Below are positions 40,810 through 51,036 of a stretch of DNA of 63,715 bases, piece by piece (the stretch's first letter is position 1; every line of letters begins with the position of its first letter). Origin of the DNA: Rhizomucor pusillus. Lineage: Eukaryota > Mucoromycota > Mucoromycetes > Mucorales > Lichtheimiaceae. Both the position numbers and the translations under genes were made by a program. Under the pieces are notes generated by a model. The model did not search any database. It saw only the letters and a list, made by a program, of their open reading frames with translations, and was not told where the DNA came from. The DNA is taken from the NCBI GenBank assembly GCA_900175165.2, contig FWWN02000618.1, forward strand, positions 477-64,191, in the 5' to 3' direction.

Positions 40810-42040
40810 TTAGGAAGCTCCACCGGTTTCAAATGGTATGATCTATTGATCAGACCAGTTAGCAACCACCCATTCCTTGCAGTTTGGATATCATTCTACT
40901 TACTGTGAACTCGACGTATGATTCATGGTTCAGTGTCTGGATACGGAACTGTAGTTACGATAAAAGCTGGTTAATAGCATGATAAAGTTTGAAACGTTTC
41001 CATTTGAAGTTTACCAGCATGCCCAGGACGCCGTCTCGGGAGACCCGCATCGAGACTTCTTCTGACAGATCAAGGGCCTTGGTGGAGAGCATGATGTGGG
41101 AGTAGTGATAACTAGGCATTGATGCATACTGTCAGAAAGCCCTCAATGAAAAGCAAAAGACGATGATGTGGCATACCTAAACGTGACTTCGTGATCGCAC
41201 TGGAAACTCACAAATGAATGCGAGTTTTCTGGGTATTCCATCTATCGATTTTGTGTAAATATGAATCCTGCAGCGCTTTGCTTTGCTGTAGCAGGGTCGT
41301 GTACCTGGAAGGAGCCATTGGCACCATCTCCTTGCAGCCGGAAGCACGGATCCTCGGGAGAAAATGTCATGGTAACTCGCTCGCAAGTCTTATCAAGGTC
41401 ACCCAGCGCATCCTTTAACCACGAAGATTTCATGATCGCGCGATCGATAAGTGTTGGTCCCTCGTTGATGTTAAGCTCCATGCTTTCTGGGTCGGGATCA
41501 AGCGTCACTAGTCGGCATTGTGTCGAGACGTTCATATCTTTATCTTCTCGTCTGCAAAATTATTGTTGAGAAATGATAAAGTGGATGATTCTTTGCAGTG
41601 TGTGTATCATACATTAACTCTAGCGGTGCGCCTTGCTCGGCGTAGCGCATCCTGCAAGTGTCGGACGTGACGGAACCTCCACCGGTGCTAAGCATACTTA
41701 GAGAATCGATCAGGGTGCTCAGACCAATGCCGAACGGCTCAATGTCGCCCACACTCAATTGCTTTCTGTAGGACTGGAATAAGTGGCGCTTGAGGTACGC
41801 TACTGCTTTGACACAGTGGGTTTCTTCCGCGGTAAACGTGATCCCTTCATCGTAAATATTAACTGTCACGATCTATGTGTATTGTCTCAATTTAAGGACA
41901 ACGATCGTTTTTGCTTGCTAAGGATAGACTCGTACATTTTTTATCTGTATCGCCTTCAAAAGGTTCAAAAGGACTCGGACGCTCGTCACCTCGCCGCCAA
42001 ACGCGACTACGGTGGTAGTAGTGACAGTAGGCGGATCCAT
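40810..42040 (-). CDS. RAD1: checkpoint clamp (9-1-1) subunit Rad1
   Basis: Seven exons on the minus strand join in frame: 42040-41936, 41872-41613, 41551-41305, 41241-41177, 41111-41015, 40948-40904 and 40842-40810, giving 283 residues, against 282 in human RAD1. Blocks that match the family are NLLKAIQIKN, IYDEGITFTAEETHCVKAVA, LYHFS-like beta strands, SSWLKDALGDLDKTCERVT, FSPEDPCFRLQGDGANGSF and HYSHIMLSTKALDLSEEVSM. With Rad9 and Hus1 the protein forms the PCNA-like ring loaded at damaged DNA to activate checkpoint kinases. The last exons are very short (45 and 33 bases), and the final one codes IIPFETGGAS. Human RAD1 is the name basis; note that budding yeast RAD1 is an unrelated nuclease and its orthologue there is RAD17. 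The start codon is 99 bases from that of NOB1. Confidence 0.9.
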
Positions 42041-42139
42041 GAATGGACAAGGGCCCCCATTTTTGCCCTGACTTTCAACCTGCATTTTTTTTTCCTTTCC
42101 TGCCAGAAAAGTAAAAGTTTTGCTTGCTGCCTCGACGCA
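42041..42139. promoter_or_regulatory. 99-base divergent promoter between RAD1 and NOB1
   Basis: The two start codons are back to back with only 99 bases between them. A T-rich run (ttttttttcctttcc, about 42084-42098) is the only obvious element. Both core promoters and leaders must fit here or overlap the neighbouring coding region. Confidence 0.7.
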
Positions 42140-43979
42140 ATGTCAGAACAGACGACGATCGATCAACCTGCAGCAGCAACAGCAGCAACAAGTCCAGAGC
42201 CAAATATCGGCAAACTCGTAATCGACACCAACGTGATCGTCAACGGTGCGCCTATCCGCCATTTGGCTAAAGAATTCTACACCTGCCCAGAAGTCCTCGC
42301 CGAAGTTCGCAGTGCTCACTCTCGAGAGTACCTCGCACGTTTGCCTTTTGAAATCAAGGTTCTGAACCCGTCCGAAGACTCTGTGAGAGCAGGTAAAATA
42401 AAAGAAATGGAAAAAGTGGGCTGTATAGCTTTGATGTGTCTAATCACCAAATAGTCATTGATTTTTCACGCAAGACGGGTGACTATGCTTCCTTGTCAAT
42501 GCCCGATATCAAGGTAGTGGCGTTGGCACACATGCTGGAGGTTCAGGAGAATGGACGTGAACATATCAGAAAAGAGCCTATCAAAGTATGTTGAAACGGA
42601 AATTTGCCTTGGAAATTTTGAATAGAGAACTTAAATCACTGGATAGCCGAGACCTGCTGGACAAATGCCCAGTGCACCGCCACCGAGAGTCGTTGCAAAG
42701 CCAGCAAAAGCTGCTGACCAGCACGATGATGATGATGATGAAGAAGAAGAGGAGGAGCAACAAGATGACGGCTGGGAAGTGGCTGCATCGAAAAAGAAGC
42801 TGACAAATAAGCAAAGAAAAGAAATTCAAGAAGCAGAAAGGATTGAACTGAAGAAACAAAAGTTGAAAGAAAAGAAGAAAGCCAAAAAAGCTAGAAGAAA
42901 AGCTGCTGCTGCTGCTGCTGCCACTGCACCTGATGGCAGCGACGAACAACAGCAACAAGATGCGACCAAGGCAGAACCGGAAACTACTGGAAGCTCGGCA
43001 AAGGATACAGACAGCAAATCAGCGCAGGAAACACCCAGCACAGTTGCTGAACCGACAAAGGATGATGTCCAACGGATATCTGACTCTGTGAAGCAATTGG
43101 TATTGGAGGATGACGGGGAAGAAGAAGAATCTGACAGCGACGACGGTGAATGGATTACTCCAGATAACGTTGACGATATACGAGCTGCAGCGATGGGCGT
43201 TACACCTGAGGAACTGAAAGAAGCAAAGAACATGTCAGTCGCATGCATGACTGCAGATTTTGCTATGCAGGTAAACTTGCATCATTCAGAAGAAAAAGAC
43301 AAAAAATAGAAGCTCTCCGTGAAGATGTAGTCTGACCTGTGAGAACTTGCTGGTTTTTAGAACACCTTGCTGCAAATGAACCTCAACCTTGTTTCTCCGG
43401 GAGGCCATCGTGTGACCAGAGTCAAGAATTGGGTACTGCGTTGCCACGCATGCTTCACGTAAGGATGTAAAGCAGATAAAACGAAATGCAAGGGTTATTG
43501 ACTCGATATGGTAGGGTGACGAGTGACATGGATAAAAAGTTTTGTCCCAAGTGCGGCAATGCATCTCTCAGCCGGGTCTCCTGTAGCACGACGAGCGACG
43601 GCAATGTCGTTTACTATCTGAAGCGAAACTACAAGTATAACTTGAGAGGCACAAAGGTACGTTGCGGCAAATGGTAGTTCGTTTATAAAGGAAAAGTGTT
43701 AACCGATTGGGATCACTCTAGTACGATATCCCAGAACCGAAAGGCGGCCGTTTCGTGAACAACATTGTGCTGCGAGAGGACCAAAAGGAGTACATCAAAG
43801 CCAAGCAGCACCAGCGCAGGCAAAAGGCCCTCGATATGTTTGATCCTGATTTCATCCCCTTGGCCGGCAAGGTGGGCGATCATTTGAGAATTGGCAACAA
43901 CATGTACGGTACGGATATCATTGGATACGGACGAAGGAACCCCAATGTCGTGCGCAAAAAGGGTACACGGAAAAAGTGA
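42140..43979 (+). CDS. NOB1: 20S pre-rRNA endonuclease Nob1
   Basis: Six exons, 42140-42392, 42455-42585, 42647-43270, 43361-43458, 43515-43656 and 43722-43979, join to 501 residues. The PIN domain (about 25-125) has the catalytic aspartates in KLVIDTNVIVNG, TGDYASLSMPD and its acidic neighbours. A long acidic and lysine-rich linker with a polyalanine run follows. The zinc ribbon (about 330-370) has LRCHACFT and KFCPKCGNASLSRVS, and the C-terminal block holds PKGGRFVNNIVLREDQ and GRRNPNVVRKKGTRKK. Nob1 cuts 20S pre-rRNA at site D to make mature 18S rRNA in cytoplasmic pre-40S particles. The acceptor at 42646 was chosen because it alone continues the frame after IKxKEPIK. Confidence 0.95.
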
Positions 43980-44326
43980 GGAAACAAAAAAATAATAGAC
44001 CTACTACAAGCCGTGTATATCTCTTTTCTCTTTGCTAGCATTCCCTTGGCATATTTTTGTCCGTCTGTCTGTCTCTCTTGTTGTTGCAGCATTTTGTAAA
44101 ACATGCATATATATACAGTCAAGCATATTTTTATAATGCTTTTCCGTGAAGGAGGGGTGCGCAAAATTAACGCTATGAAATTACACAAGTCCTTGGATGC
44201 AAAGATAAAGTAGAGACAAAAAAAGACAAACACAGAGACAAGGACGAGAACAAGTAGGCGGGTTGCGGGTTCGGGGTGGATAATAAAGAAATTACATTAC
44301 GGAACTAGTTAGATATTACTGCTTGG
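43980..44326. other. intergenic region between convergent NOB1 and TLC-domain gene
   Basis: About 350 bases between facing stop codons. It contains a short gtctgtctgtc repeat (about 44062-44072) and A/T runs. No gene is seen. Confidence 0.45.
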
Positions 44327-45138
44327 TCAGGCTGCAAGTACTTTTTCAAAGATATCCTGTTTAGGGCGGAAAACAGCGCACAAACGCTGAAAAGTTTTTG
44401 GGTGCTGATTAATCTGTTGTTGGATAATTCCTGTTGAAAAAGAACAGCACCTTGTTAGACTTAAAGGAGAATTCAATGAAAGCAAAAAAAAAACCTACCA
44501 TAAAACCAATATAGATGGAGAGGGAGGATCGCGACTGCCACGAGCCAAAGGTTCTCGATTCGGTGGTAGTATTTGAGAGCACCAATCATCCAGACATGGA
44601 AGACGAGTCGCAGCAAGAAGAAGGATGTTGCGAACAAGATATCGCACCGCAAAGATTTGCAGAGGGAGCCGATAGCAAGTATAAGAGTAGGGAGCTCCAA
44701 AATAGCGGCTGTGCAAAAAAAGGAGGCTGTGCGCATCCGCAAGAACCAAGTGAGAACAAAGATGTAGAGCGTGTGATGGAACCAGCCAGTCAGGACCGTG
44801 ATGCGCCGGCGGTAATAGATGGAGCCCAGAGACAGATCCAGCGCGAGATACGTGATGAAAAAGCATACCATAGCTGTCTGCCATCCTTCCTCTATGCCTA
44901 GCAGGCGCATGTCGCCACCGGACGCGATGAACCGGTAGAAACACGGCATTGATATGATTGTGCACACGAGGCTGCTGGCAAAGGTCAATAACCAGCTGAT
45001 TTGCTTTTCTGTTTTCGCGAGACCCGAAAGGATGCAGCCGTAGAAAAAGCCAACCAGGCTGACAAAGCTGACAGCGAACGAGAGCGGCACGATGGGCTGG
45101 CTGTAGACTTCGTATACTGAAAGTTTGGTGGTTATCAT
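44327..45138 (-). CDS. TLC-domain multi-pass membrane protein (TMEM56/TLCD-like)
   Basis: Two exons, 45138-44499 and 44430-44327, join to 247 residues. Six to seven hydrophobic helices are visible. The middle (about 100-180) fits the TLC (TRAM-LAG1-CLN8) domain: an aspartate in ALDLSLGSIYY, GWFHHTLYIFVLTWFL with the paired histidines, and LELPTLILAIGS. TLC proteins of this branch sit in ER or plasma membrane and affect lipid composition. Ceramide synthases belong to another branch, and this chain lacks their longer motif. The reading frame is open another 105 bases upstream without an ATG in good context; ATG 45138 is preferred because the upstream part is a GACA repeat. The last exon ends in a charged tail, FEKVLAA. 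Confidence 0.75.
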
Positions 45139-45174
45139 GACAGACAGACAGGCAGACAGACAGATAGATAGACT
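45139..45174. repeat. GACA/GATA tetranucleotide repeat
   Basis: About 36 bases of gacagacagacaggcagaca-type repeat directly upstream of the TLC-domain start codon (in its leader or promoter). A likely length-variable microsatellite. Confidence 0.85.
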
Positions 45175-47900
45175 TGATGGGCAGGTAAACAATGAAAAGA
45201 TCTTCTGAAGAAGGATAGGCTTTCTTATATCAAGAGAGAACAAAAGCGTGGCAAATTTATGTGTGCAAGGAAATCTCGGGGCCGAAGAACCACCTTGCCG
45301 AGGGAGGTGTTGAGGAGGAGGAGCTGCTCACCACCTAGCGGATCCTTGTCCCCTCTCGCCCTTGCAGTGATAGCTCAAGACCGTGTGGGCCGTAGTGGGA
45401 TGCCAGCGGCATAATAATCGCAGTGAAGTGTGTAGTGGGCAGGTTTGGGACTGATCTCCTGCCTTTCTCCTACAGTTCTCCTCATGCCCACCATCTCCTA
45501 TATTTGCCACCATATTGCTTGACGACGACGGGTCGTGGAACCAAATATATCTTCGCGCGCTCGGTCCGCGTATCTACGGGGGTTTCAAGCTTCTTTATTA
45601 TCTTCAAGCCTAGGAGAAACACGCATTTTCTTCTACTTCTTCTTATACGAGATCGAACTTTATCCATGCTGTCTCTTGCTGGAGTGCGGAGTTGCAGAAT
45701 TGACAGCAGCAGTAGCAACGGGCTGGCGGCGAACCAAAAAAAAATTTTCTTTATTTTATTGAGCCATCGCACGCGCTGTTTCTCTCTTCCCGTTTCTTTT
45801 CTCTTTGCCACTTGTACATCTATATGTACAAGTCCAGTAAAAGAAAGAGCGGGATACGTGAAGCGATGTGCCGTCACCAAGACTAAGGGATCAGCGAGAT
45901 GCCTTTTCCCCTGGGAACTGCGTCGTTGCTCAATTTTTACCCTTTTCGAAAATCCCTTGATCGAACTTTAAGGTATGTTGACATTTCCCAAGGTTGTGGA
46001 TTGGGGATGGGGGGAAAGAACAAGACGAGATGATGATAATGCCACGACGGGCGGACGGACTCGTGCCCTGTACAAGCACACTTTGAGAATGTCGAATGTC
46101 GTGAGATACTGATCGTATCCTCCCGAGTAATGAATTGGAGTGTGTTACTTTTTTTGGGTCAAGGATGTATATCTGAACTGTCCCCACTAACGTTAGAGTT
46201 TCTCCTATTCCAGGTACGCGTTAGGTTGTTTAGATAGTTTTTCTTCTTTTTTTTTTTTGTTTTGATAGAAAATAAACTGCAATGTTGCAACTAAATGGAC
46301 AAAGAGTTTTCGCGTTACTGTTGTTGTAGTAGCTGGGGAATCCTGCAAGGGATGAAAGGCGGCAAAAAAAGTAAATTTTGAATGGCTAACGATGGGGTTG
46401 AAAAGGTTTTGACATCGCTACCCCGTTATTGAAAAGAAACTTCAGGGGAAGCATAATACGTAGGTGTTGTTATGCCAGATGTGTTCTTTCTTTGAGGGTT
46501 CATGGAATAATTACATCCCTTTAGTTTGGCTGCGATTATTAAATCGTAGGTGGACCTCATGATTTATCCAAAGTGGGCACTTGCAGCAGCTGTTCATTGA
46601 TACAATTCTTGCGCGTTTTTGCTAACATCAAATGTTTTTTCTTCCCATAAAACGAATACGGAATATCACAGGCTAACCGCTTTGAAACTGTCGACCTCCA
46701 GTCTGTTATCATTAATCAACTGCTTCAACGACGCTATAGTTATATCAGATAGTCTGTGAGATAGCCATCAATCGAGCTCTTGTAAGGGGGCAAGGATTGG
46801 ATATCTTCTCGATACATCAGAGCAAGAACTCTGCTGATTGATTGTGACCAACAACCAGCATTGAAGGAGCTTGAATCTATCTGACGGTTGATTTTGAACT
46901 TAATCGACTTCGACTAGCAATATCATTTGGATACTATTTGGATTTACAAGAATGTGCAAAGGGATTTTTTTCTTCCTTGTTTTGAGATACGAAAAAAAGA
47001 ATCTTTCACAAGAATAAGTGACTGATAATACAAGGACTGGGAATGAAAATGTCATGATTCACAACATATCTGATAGTCGTGCTGCACTTCCCACACTGTC
47101 TCTCGGCGCAAGGATCGGCGGTGATGGAGTAGCCTTGCAAAAAGTAACGGTTATTCCCTTTCGGCTATCAAGTAAATTTTATGGGATTTGATGTCTATTT
47201 TGCGACCTGCCTTGTCTTCTCTTCTGTTCTCGCCTTCAAATCAAGGAACAGCGATGCTCCAGTAGTCTTACCGCTTGGTGCGAGTAGGTATGGGGCAAAT
47301 TTCCTTTTTGCGTGTGACAAGACATTGTTGCACGTTTCCAAGAATACGGCGTCATTGGCAGACAGTTGGTGACTTTGAACTCAAAATTGAAGATGATTGA
47401 TGATTGATGATTGACTGCTGATTGTTGTATTACGTACGCTGAACAGGTGGGTTCTTTACATTTGCGCCTATGTTTGGTTGTCCCGTGCAGCAGCTGACAG
47501 CTCTGCCATCCGGGGAACGATCTCGGGAAGGGAAGCAACAACAATGAAAGACGAATGAAAGAAGGGGAAGGAAGGAAGGATGGAAGGGAAGGGAAAATGA
47601 GATTTTCAGATACGCATATTCAGACGTGGCTCAAATGGAAGAAATGCATTCCTCCACGCGCATGCGTTCGGGGGATACGGATGAAGCACGACCGGGCAGC
47701 AGCAGAAGAACGCCACAGACCACACCGGACTAGGTGGAGATGTCGCCATTGACCCAGATCGCAAAGATGATTGGCAATTTCAGGTTTCGCGCGGCAAATG
47801 AAAAAAAATTTGTTAAGCTTTGGGCCCTTTAAGACTCATCACTGCAAAAAAAAAACTTCCCTTCTTTCTCTCTGTAATCCTTGTACCTTTTCACCACATC
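45175..47900. other. 2.7 kb intergenic region between divergent TLC gene and SAM synthetase
   Basis: Long gene-poor stretch. It is A/T-rich in the middle (46200-47100) and has a G/A-rich stretch at 47540-47600 (aaggaaggaaggatggaagg). Several open frames exist, but none shows protein-like composition or splice signals that agree. The last 100 bases form the SAM synthetase promoter, with a T/C-rich stretch just before ATG 47901. It may contain old transposon remains that I cannot identify. Confidence 0.4.
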
Positions 47901-49175
47901 ATGAGCGACACCTTCCTCTTCACCTCCGAGTCCGTCGGCGAAGGCCACCCTGGTATGTACTCTTACAAAACCTTGCACCCAACAACAGCTTGCTCACCAG
48001 ATGTACAGACAAGATTTGCGACCAAATCTCTGATGCCATCTTGGACGCCTGCTTGGAACAAGACCCCTTGTCCAAGGTTGCTTGCGAGACTGCCGCAAAG
48101 ACTGGTATGATCATGGTCTTTGGTGAAATCACCACCAAGGCCAACCTTGACTACCAAAAGATCATCCGTAACACTATCAAGCAAATCGGTTACGATGACT
48201 CGGACAAGGGCTTCGATTACAAGACCTGCAACGTCTTGGTTGCCATTGAGCAACAATCCCCCGATATCTCCCAAGGTTTGGTCCAAAAGTCCTTCAACAT
48301 TGAGGATATTGGTGCTGGTGATCAAGGTATCATGTTTGGCTATGCCACTGATGAGACCCCTGAGATGATGCCCATGACCGTTGTCTTGGCCCACAAGCTC
48401 AACCGCCGTATGGCTGATCTCCGTCGCGACGGTACCCTCAGCTGGCTCCGCCCTGACTCCAAGACCCAGGTCACCATCGAATACAAGAAGGAGGCTGATG
48501 GCTCTTTGACTCCTCTTCGCGTTGACACCATTGTCATCTCCGTTCAGCACGCTGCTTCCATCGAGACCGAGGATCTCCGCAAGGCTTTGATGGAACACGT
48601 TATCAAGCCCGTTGTCCCTGAACACCTCTTGAAGGATACCATTTACCACTTGCAGCCTTCTGGCAAGTTCATCATCGGTGGTCCTCAGGGTGACGCTGGT
48701 TTGACCGGCCGTAAGATCATTGTCGACACTTATGGTGGTTGGGGTGCCCACGGTGGTGGTGGTAAGTTGAAAGCATGACTTAGGCACAAGTGATTGATTT
48801 CTCACGCACACACGTTTTCGCTTTGTAGCTTTCAGTGGTAAGGACTGGTCCAAGGTCGACCGTTCTGCTGCCTACACTGCGCGCTGGATCGCAAAGTCGT
48901 TGGTTGCCGCCAAGCTTGCCCGTCGCGCCCTTGTCCAGCTTTCCTACGCCATCGGTGTCGCCGAGCCCCTCTCCATCTTTGTTGATACCTACGGTACTGG
49001 TGCCAAGTCCAACGCTGAACTCGTTGAGATCATCAAAAACAACTTTGATCTCCGTCCCGGTGTGATCGTCAAGGAACTTGACCTCTTCAAGCCCATCTAC
49101 CAAAAGACCGCCGCCTACGGTCACTTTGGCCGTGAGGAATTCACTTGGGAGCAACCCAAGACTCTCAAACTCTAA
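47901..49175 (+). CDS. SAM2: S-adenosylmethionine synthetase
   Basis: Three exons, 47901-47952, 48009-48761 and 48829-49175, join to 383 residues, the family norm. The N terminus [13 protein letters not shown] leads across the first intron into [14 protein letters not shown], the ATP-binding signature. [15 protein letters not shown] is the flexible gate loop, [20 protein letters not shown] binds phosphate, and [19 protein letters not shown] spans the second intron. It makes S-adenosylmethionine from methionine and ATP for methylation and polyamines. Codon use is strongly biased (GTC, ACC, AAG), as for a highly expressed enzyme. A long reading frame on the opposite strand is a by-product of that bias. 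Confidence 0.98.
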
Positions 49176-49793
49176 ATTAACTTTTTTCCATCATCACATT
49201 TTGCCCTCATGTTTCAACAACAAATCGCTAGAAGTAGTGTAGAGTCTATCCTGTCCCGCTAATTCAAAATTTTCGTTTTATTTTGTTAGATATTATCTTG
49301 CTTTATTGTAAATACACACATAGGATTCAACTCATTCCCAATAATAATAACAAATTTGGTCCGCCTCCGTTGCCTATGTTTACCGTCCATTCTCTCACTC
49401 AATTGATTACTGGAAACGTTCCCACGGTATGTGCTATTCTCGTGTACAATCATGCTGTGCAAACAGCGACGCTGCATAATTCAATGAAGCTCGAGAATAA
49501 CTATAACGGAGGTACCCAGAACAAATGCAACGGTTAGCAGCAAAACACAGAATGCAAGCAGCCGAGCGGCAATAAATAATGGAAAGTTTGCACTAAATCC
49601 GTTGAATGTAACTTGGAAAAGGAAAATTGCTCCAGAAGCGTTAAAACAACATGCAATGATCGAATGATCGCAATACATAAGCTGTTTAAAGAAGAAATTG
49701 GATGTCACAATACCGGTCAATGCATTTGGAAGAAAACACTGTAGTGGGAAATTGAAATTGTTTCAGAAAGGTAGGGCTTTAAAGACTATTACC
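49176..49793. other. intergenic region with a hydrophobic minus-strand open stretch
   Basis: On the minus strand 49740-49481 is open and encodes two hydrophobic stretches, including FPLFIAARLLAFCVLLLTVA, ending ILELH. It has an acceptor-like ctacag before it (near 49741) but no ATG in good context. It could be a last exon of the gene at 49794-50597 with a membrane anchor, yet the phases do not agree with the best donor. Its status is unresolved. Confidence 0.3.
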
Positions 49794-50597
49794 TTACAAG
49801 TGTTGCAGATCGATCTTGCCAACCAGCTGTTCGCCAGTCAATCCGCCCTTGCCAACTTCTTCGTGCTCTGCAACGCGCTCCTTGGTACCGCCGGTATTTT
49901 TCGGCTTTGTATGCTTATCGCCATGTTGCTCTTCTCCTTGTTTATCATCTTTTTGCGGTTCTGCAACGCTAATGTTGTGTTTTTCTTGGTTACCGGTATC
50001 TCCCGGTGCTGGCTCTCCAGTGCTGATATCGCCAGACTTGGCAGACGTCGTCGTCACTGCTACTGCTGCTGCCGCTGTTGCTGACGCTCCAGCACCGCTC
50101 GACGATGTTCTTGAACCTTGTTGTTCTTGCGCTGCTGCTTGTCCCTGCTTTACATCCTGCCCTTGTTGTTGCTGCCGATCCGTATCGGCAAGAAGCACGC
50201 TTCCATCTCCTTGGCGTTGCTGCGTCCGCTTGTCGGTCGGGTCAGACAGGGATCTAGGCTCGTTTTCGTCTCGTCCCGTCCATATAGTCCAAATTCTCGC
50301 TGCCTCTTGCTTTGTTGACTGCTTCACGTCGCTGTCAGACGGTGCCTGCTCGGGATGCCCTTTTATCCATTCATGCACAATTTCCTCAGAATTCGCCAAC
50401 AACTCATCCCTGTCGAACAAAGGCGCACTTGCAGGCAGTTCTTCGTCATCCTGCGGCTTTCTAGTATCGCCGTGATATTTGCTCTTTAGTGACAGCAGGG
50501 CTTTGTACGCTGCTGCGCGAGGCAGCTCGCTGCGCGCTTCGCTGCCGCAAGATCCTTTTTCAAAATATTGCTCGTATGCTTGTGAGAATGCTTGCAT
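49794..50597 (-). CDS. unrecognised, mostly disordered hydrophilic protein
   Basis: A single open frame of 267 residues starting MQAFSQAYEQYFEKGSCGSE. The first 85 residues look folded and helical (RAAAYKALLSLKSKYHG). The remainder is rich in Q, D, E, K, S and has an alanine/threonine run. A helical stretch near the middle (KQEAARIWTIWTGRDENEP) is the only other ordered part. The C-terminal end carries a gtaagg donor-like site just at the stop codon, so a further exon is possible. I do not recognise a family. It is transcribed away from the TBC gene, with about 440 bases between starts. Confidence 0.55.
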   Translation of the reverse strand: MQAFSQAYEQYFEKGSCGSEARSELPRAAAYKALLSLKSKYHGDTRKPQDDEELPASAPLFDRDELLANSEEIVHEWIKGHPEQAPSDSDVKQSTKQEAARIWTIWTGRDENEPRSLSDPTDKRTQQRQGDGSVLLADTDRQQQQGQDVKQGQAAAQEQQGSRTSSSGAGASATAAAAVAVTTTSAKSGDISTGEPAPGDTGNQEKHNISVAEPQKDDKQGEEQHGDKHTKPKNTGGTKERVAEHEEVGKGGLTGEQLVGKIDLQHL

Positions 50598-51036
50598 TGG
50601 AAGCGTAAGATACAAAGTGATAGTGGTTGCAGTGCGAAAAAAGGTGGCGGTCTGAAAATATTAAAATTTATATATCCAGTAGACATGGGGGATAAATCTA
50701 GACGTCATGATTACAAAAGTCAACCAACCCTACAGTCAAAAAACCATCCGCGATTGTTCCTGTGCCTTCTGCGTCAACGAGGGAAATAGCATCACATATT
50801 GCTTTGTGTTATCAATCCAATATCTTGTTACCCTAGGCGTTGTTGCGGCAATGCTACTGTCTGTAGTCTTCAATCTAGCTAGAGAAAAAGAACTGCACGT
50901 CCAAGCAAAATATGCAGATAGAAGTAGATCAGCAAAAGCTAAAATCGAGTGAGTGTCGGTGCACCGGGCGGACAATTTTGGCAGGTATCGCCGCGTGCAT
51001 GACATTTTTCTCTTTCAGTTTTCCTTGTTCGTTTCA
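50598..51036. promoter_or_regulatory. divergent promoter region between the orphan gene and the TBC gene
   Basis: About 440 bases. An open stretch at about 50707-50952 on the plus strand has one hydrophobic segment (YLVTLGVVAAMLLSVVF) but no supporting context. An alternative start for the TBC gene, MQIEVDQQKLKS at about 50910, ends at a gtgagt donor; the phase does not clearly favour it over ATG 51037. Confidence 0.35.

Noticed and set aside
45139..45174. Tandem GACA repeat considered as a CRISPR-like array
   Set aside because: The units are 4 bases long without spacers. It is a microsatellite in a eukaryote.
45423..45971. 182-residue plus-strand frame and its 132-residue minus-strand partner
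   Set aside because: Composition is irregular, there are no flanking splice sites or homologous motifs, and it lies in the promoter side of the TLC gene.
47963..48853. 296-residue open frame on the minus strand
   Set aside because: It is the mirror of the strongly biased SAM synthetase coding region and has no recognisable domain.
49816..50475. 219-residue cysteine- and serine-rich plus-strand frame
   Set aside because: It is the complement of the Q/K/D-rich repeats of the minus-strand orphan gene and has no start context.
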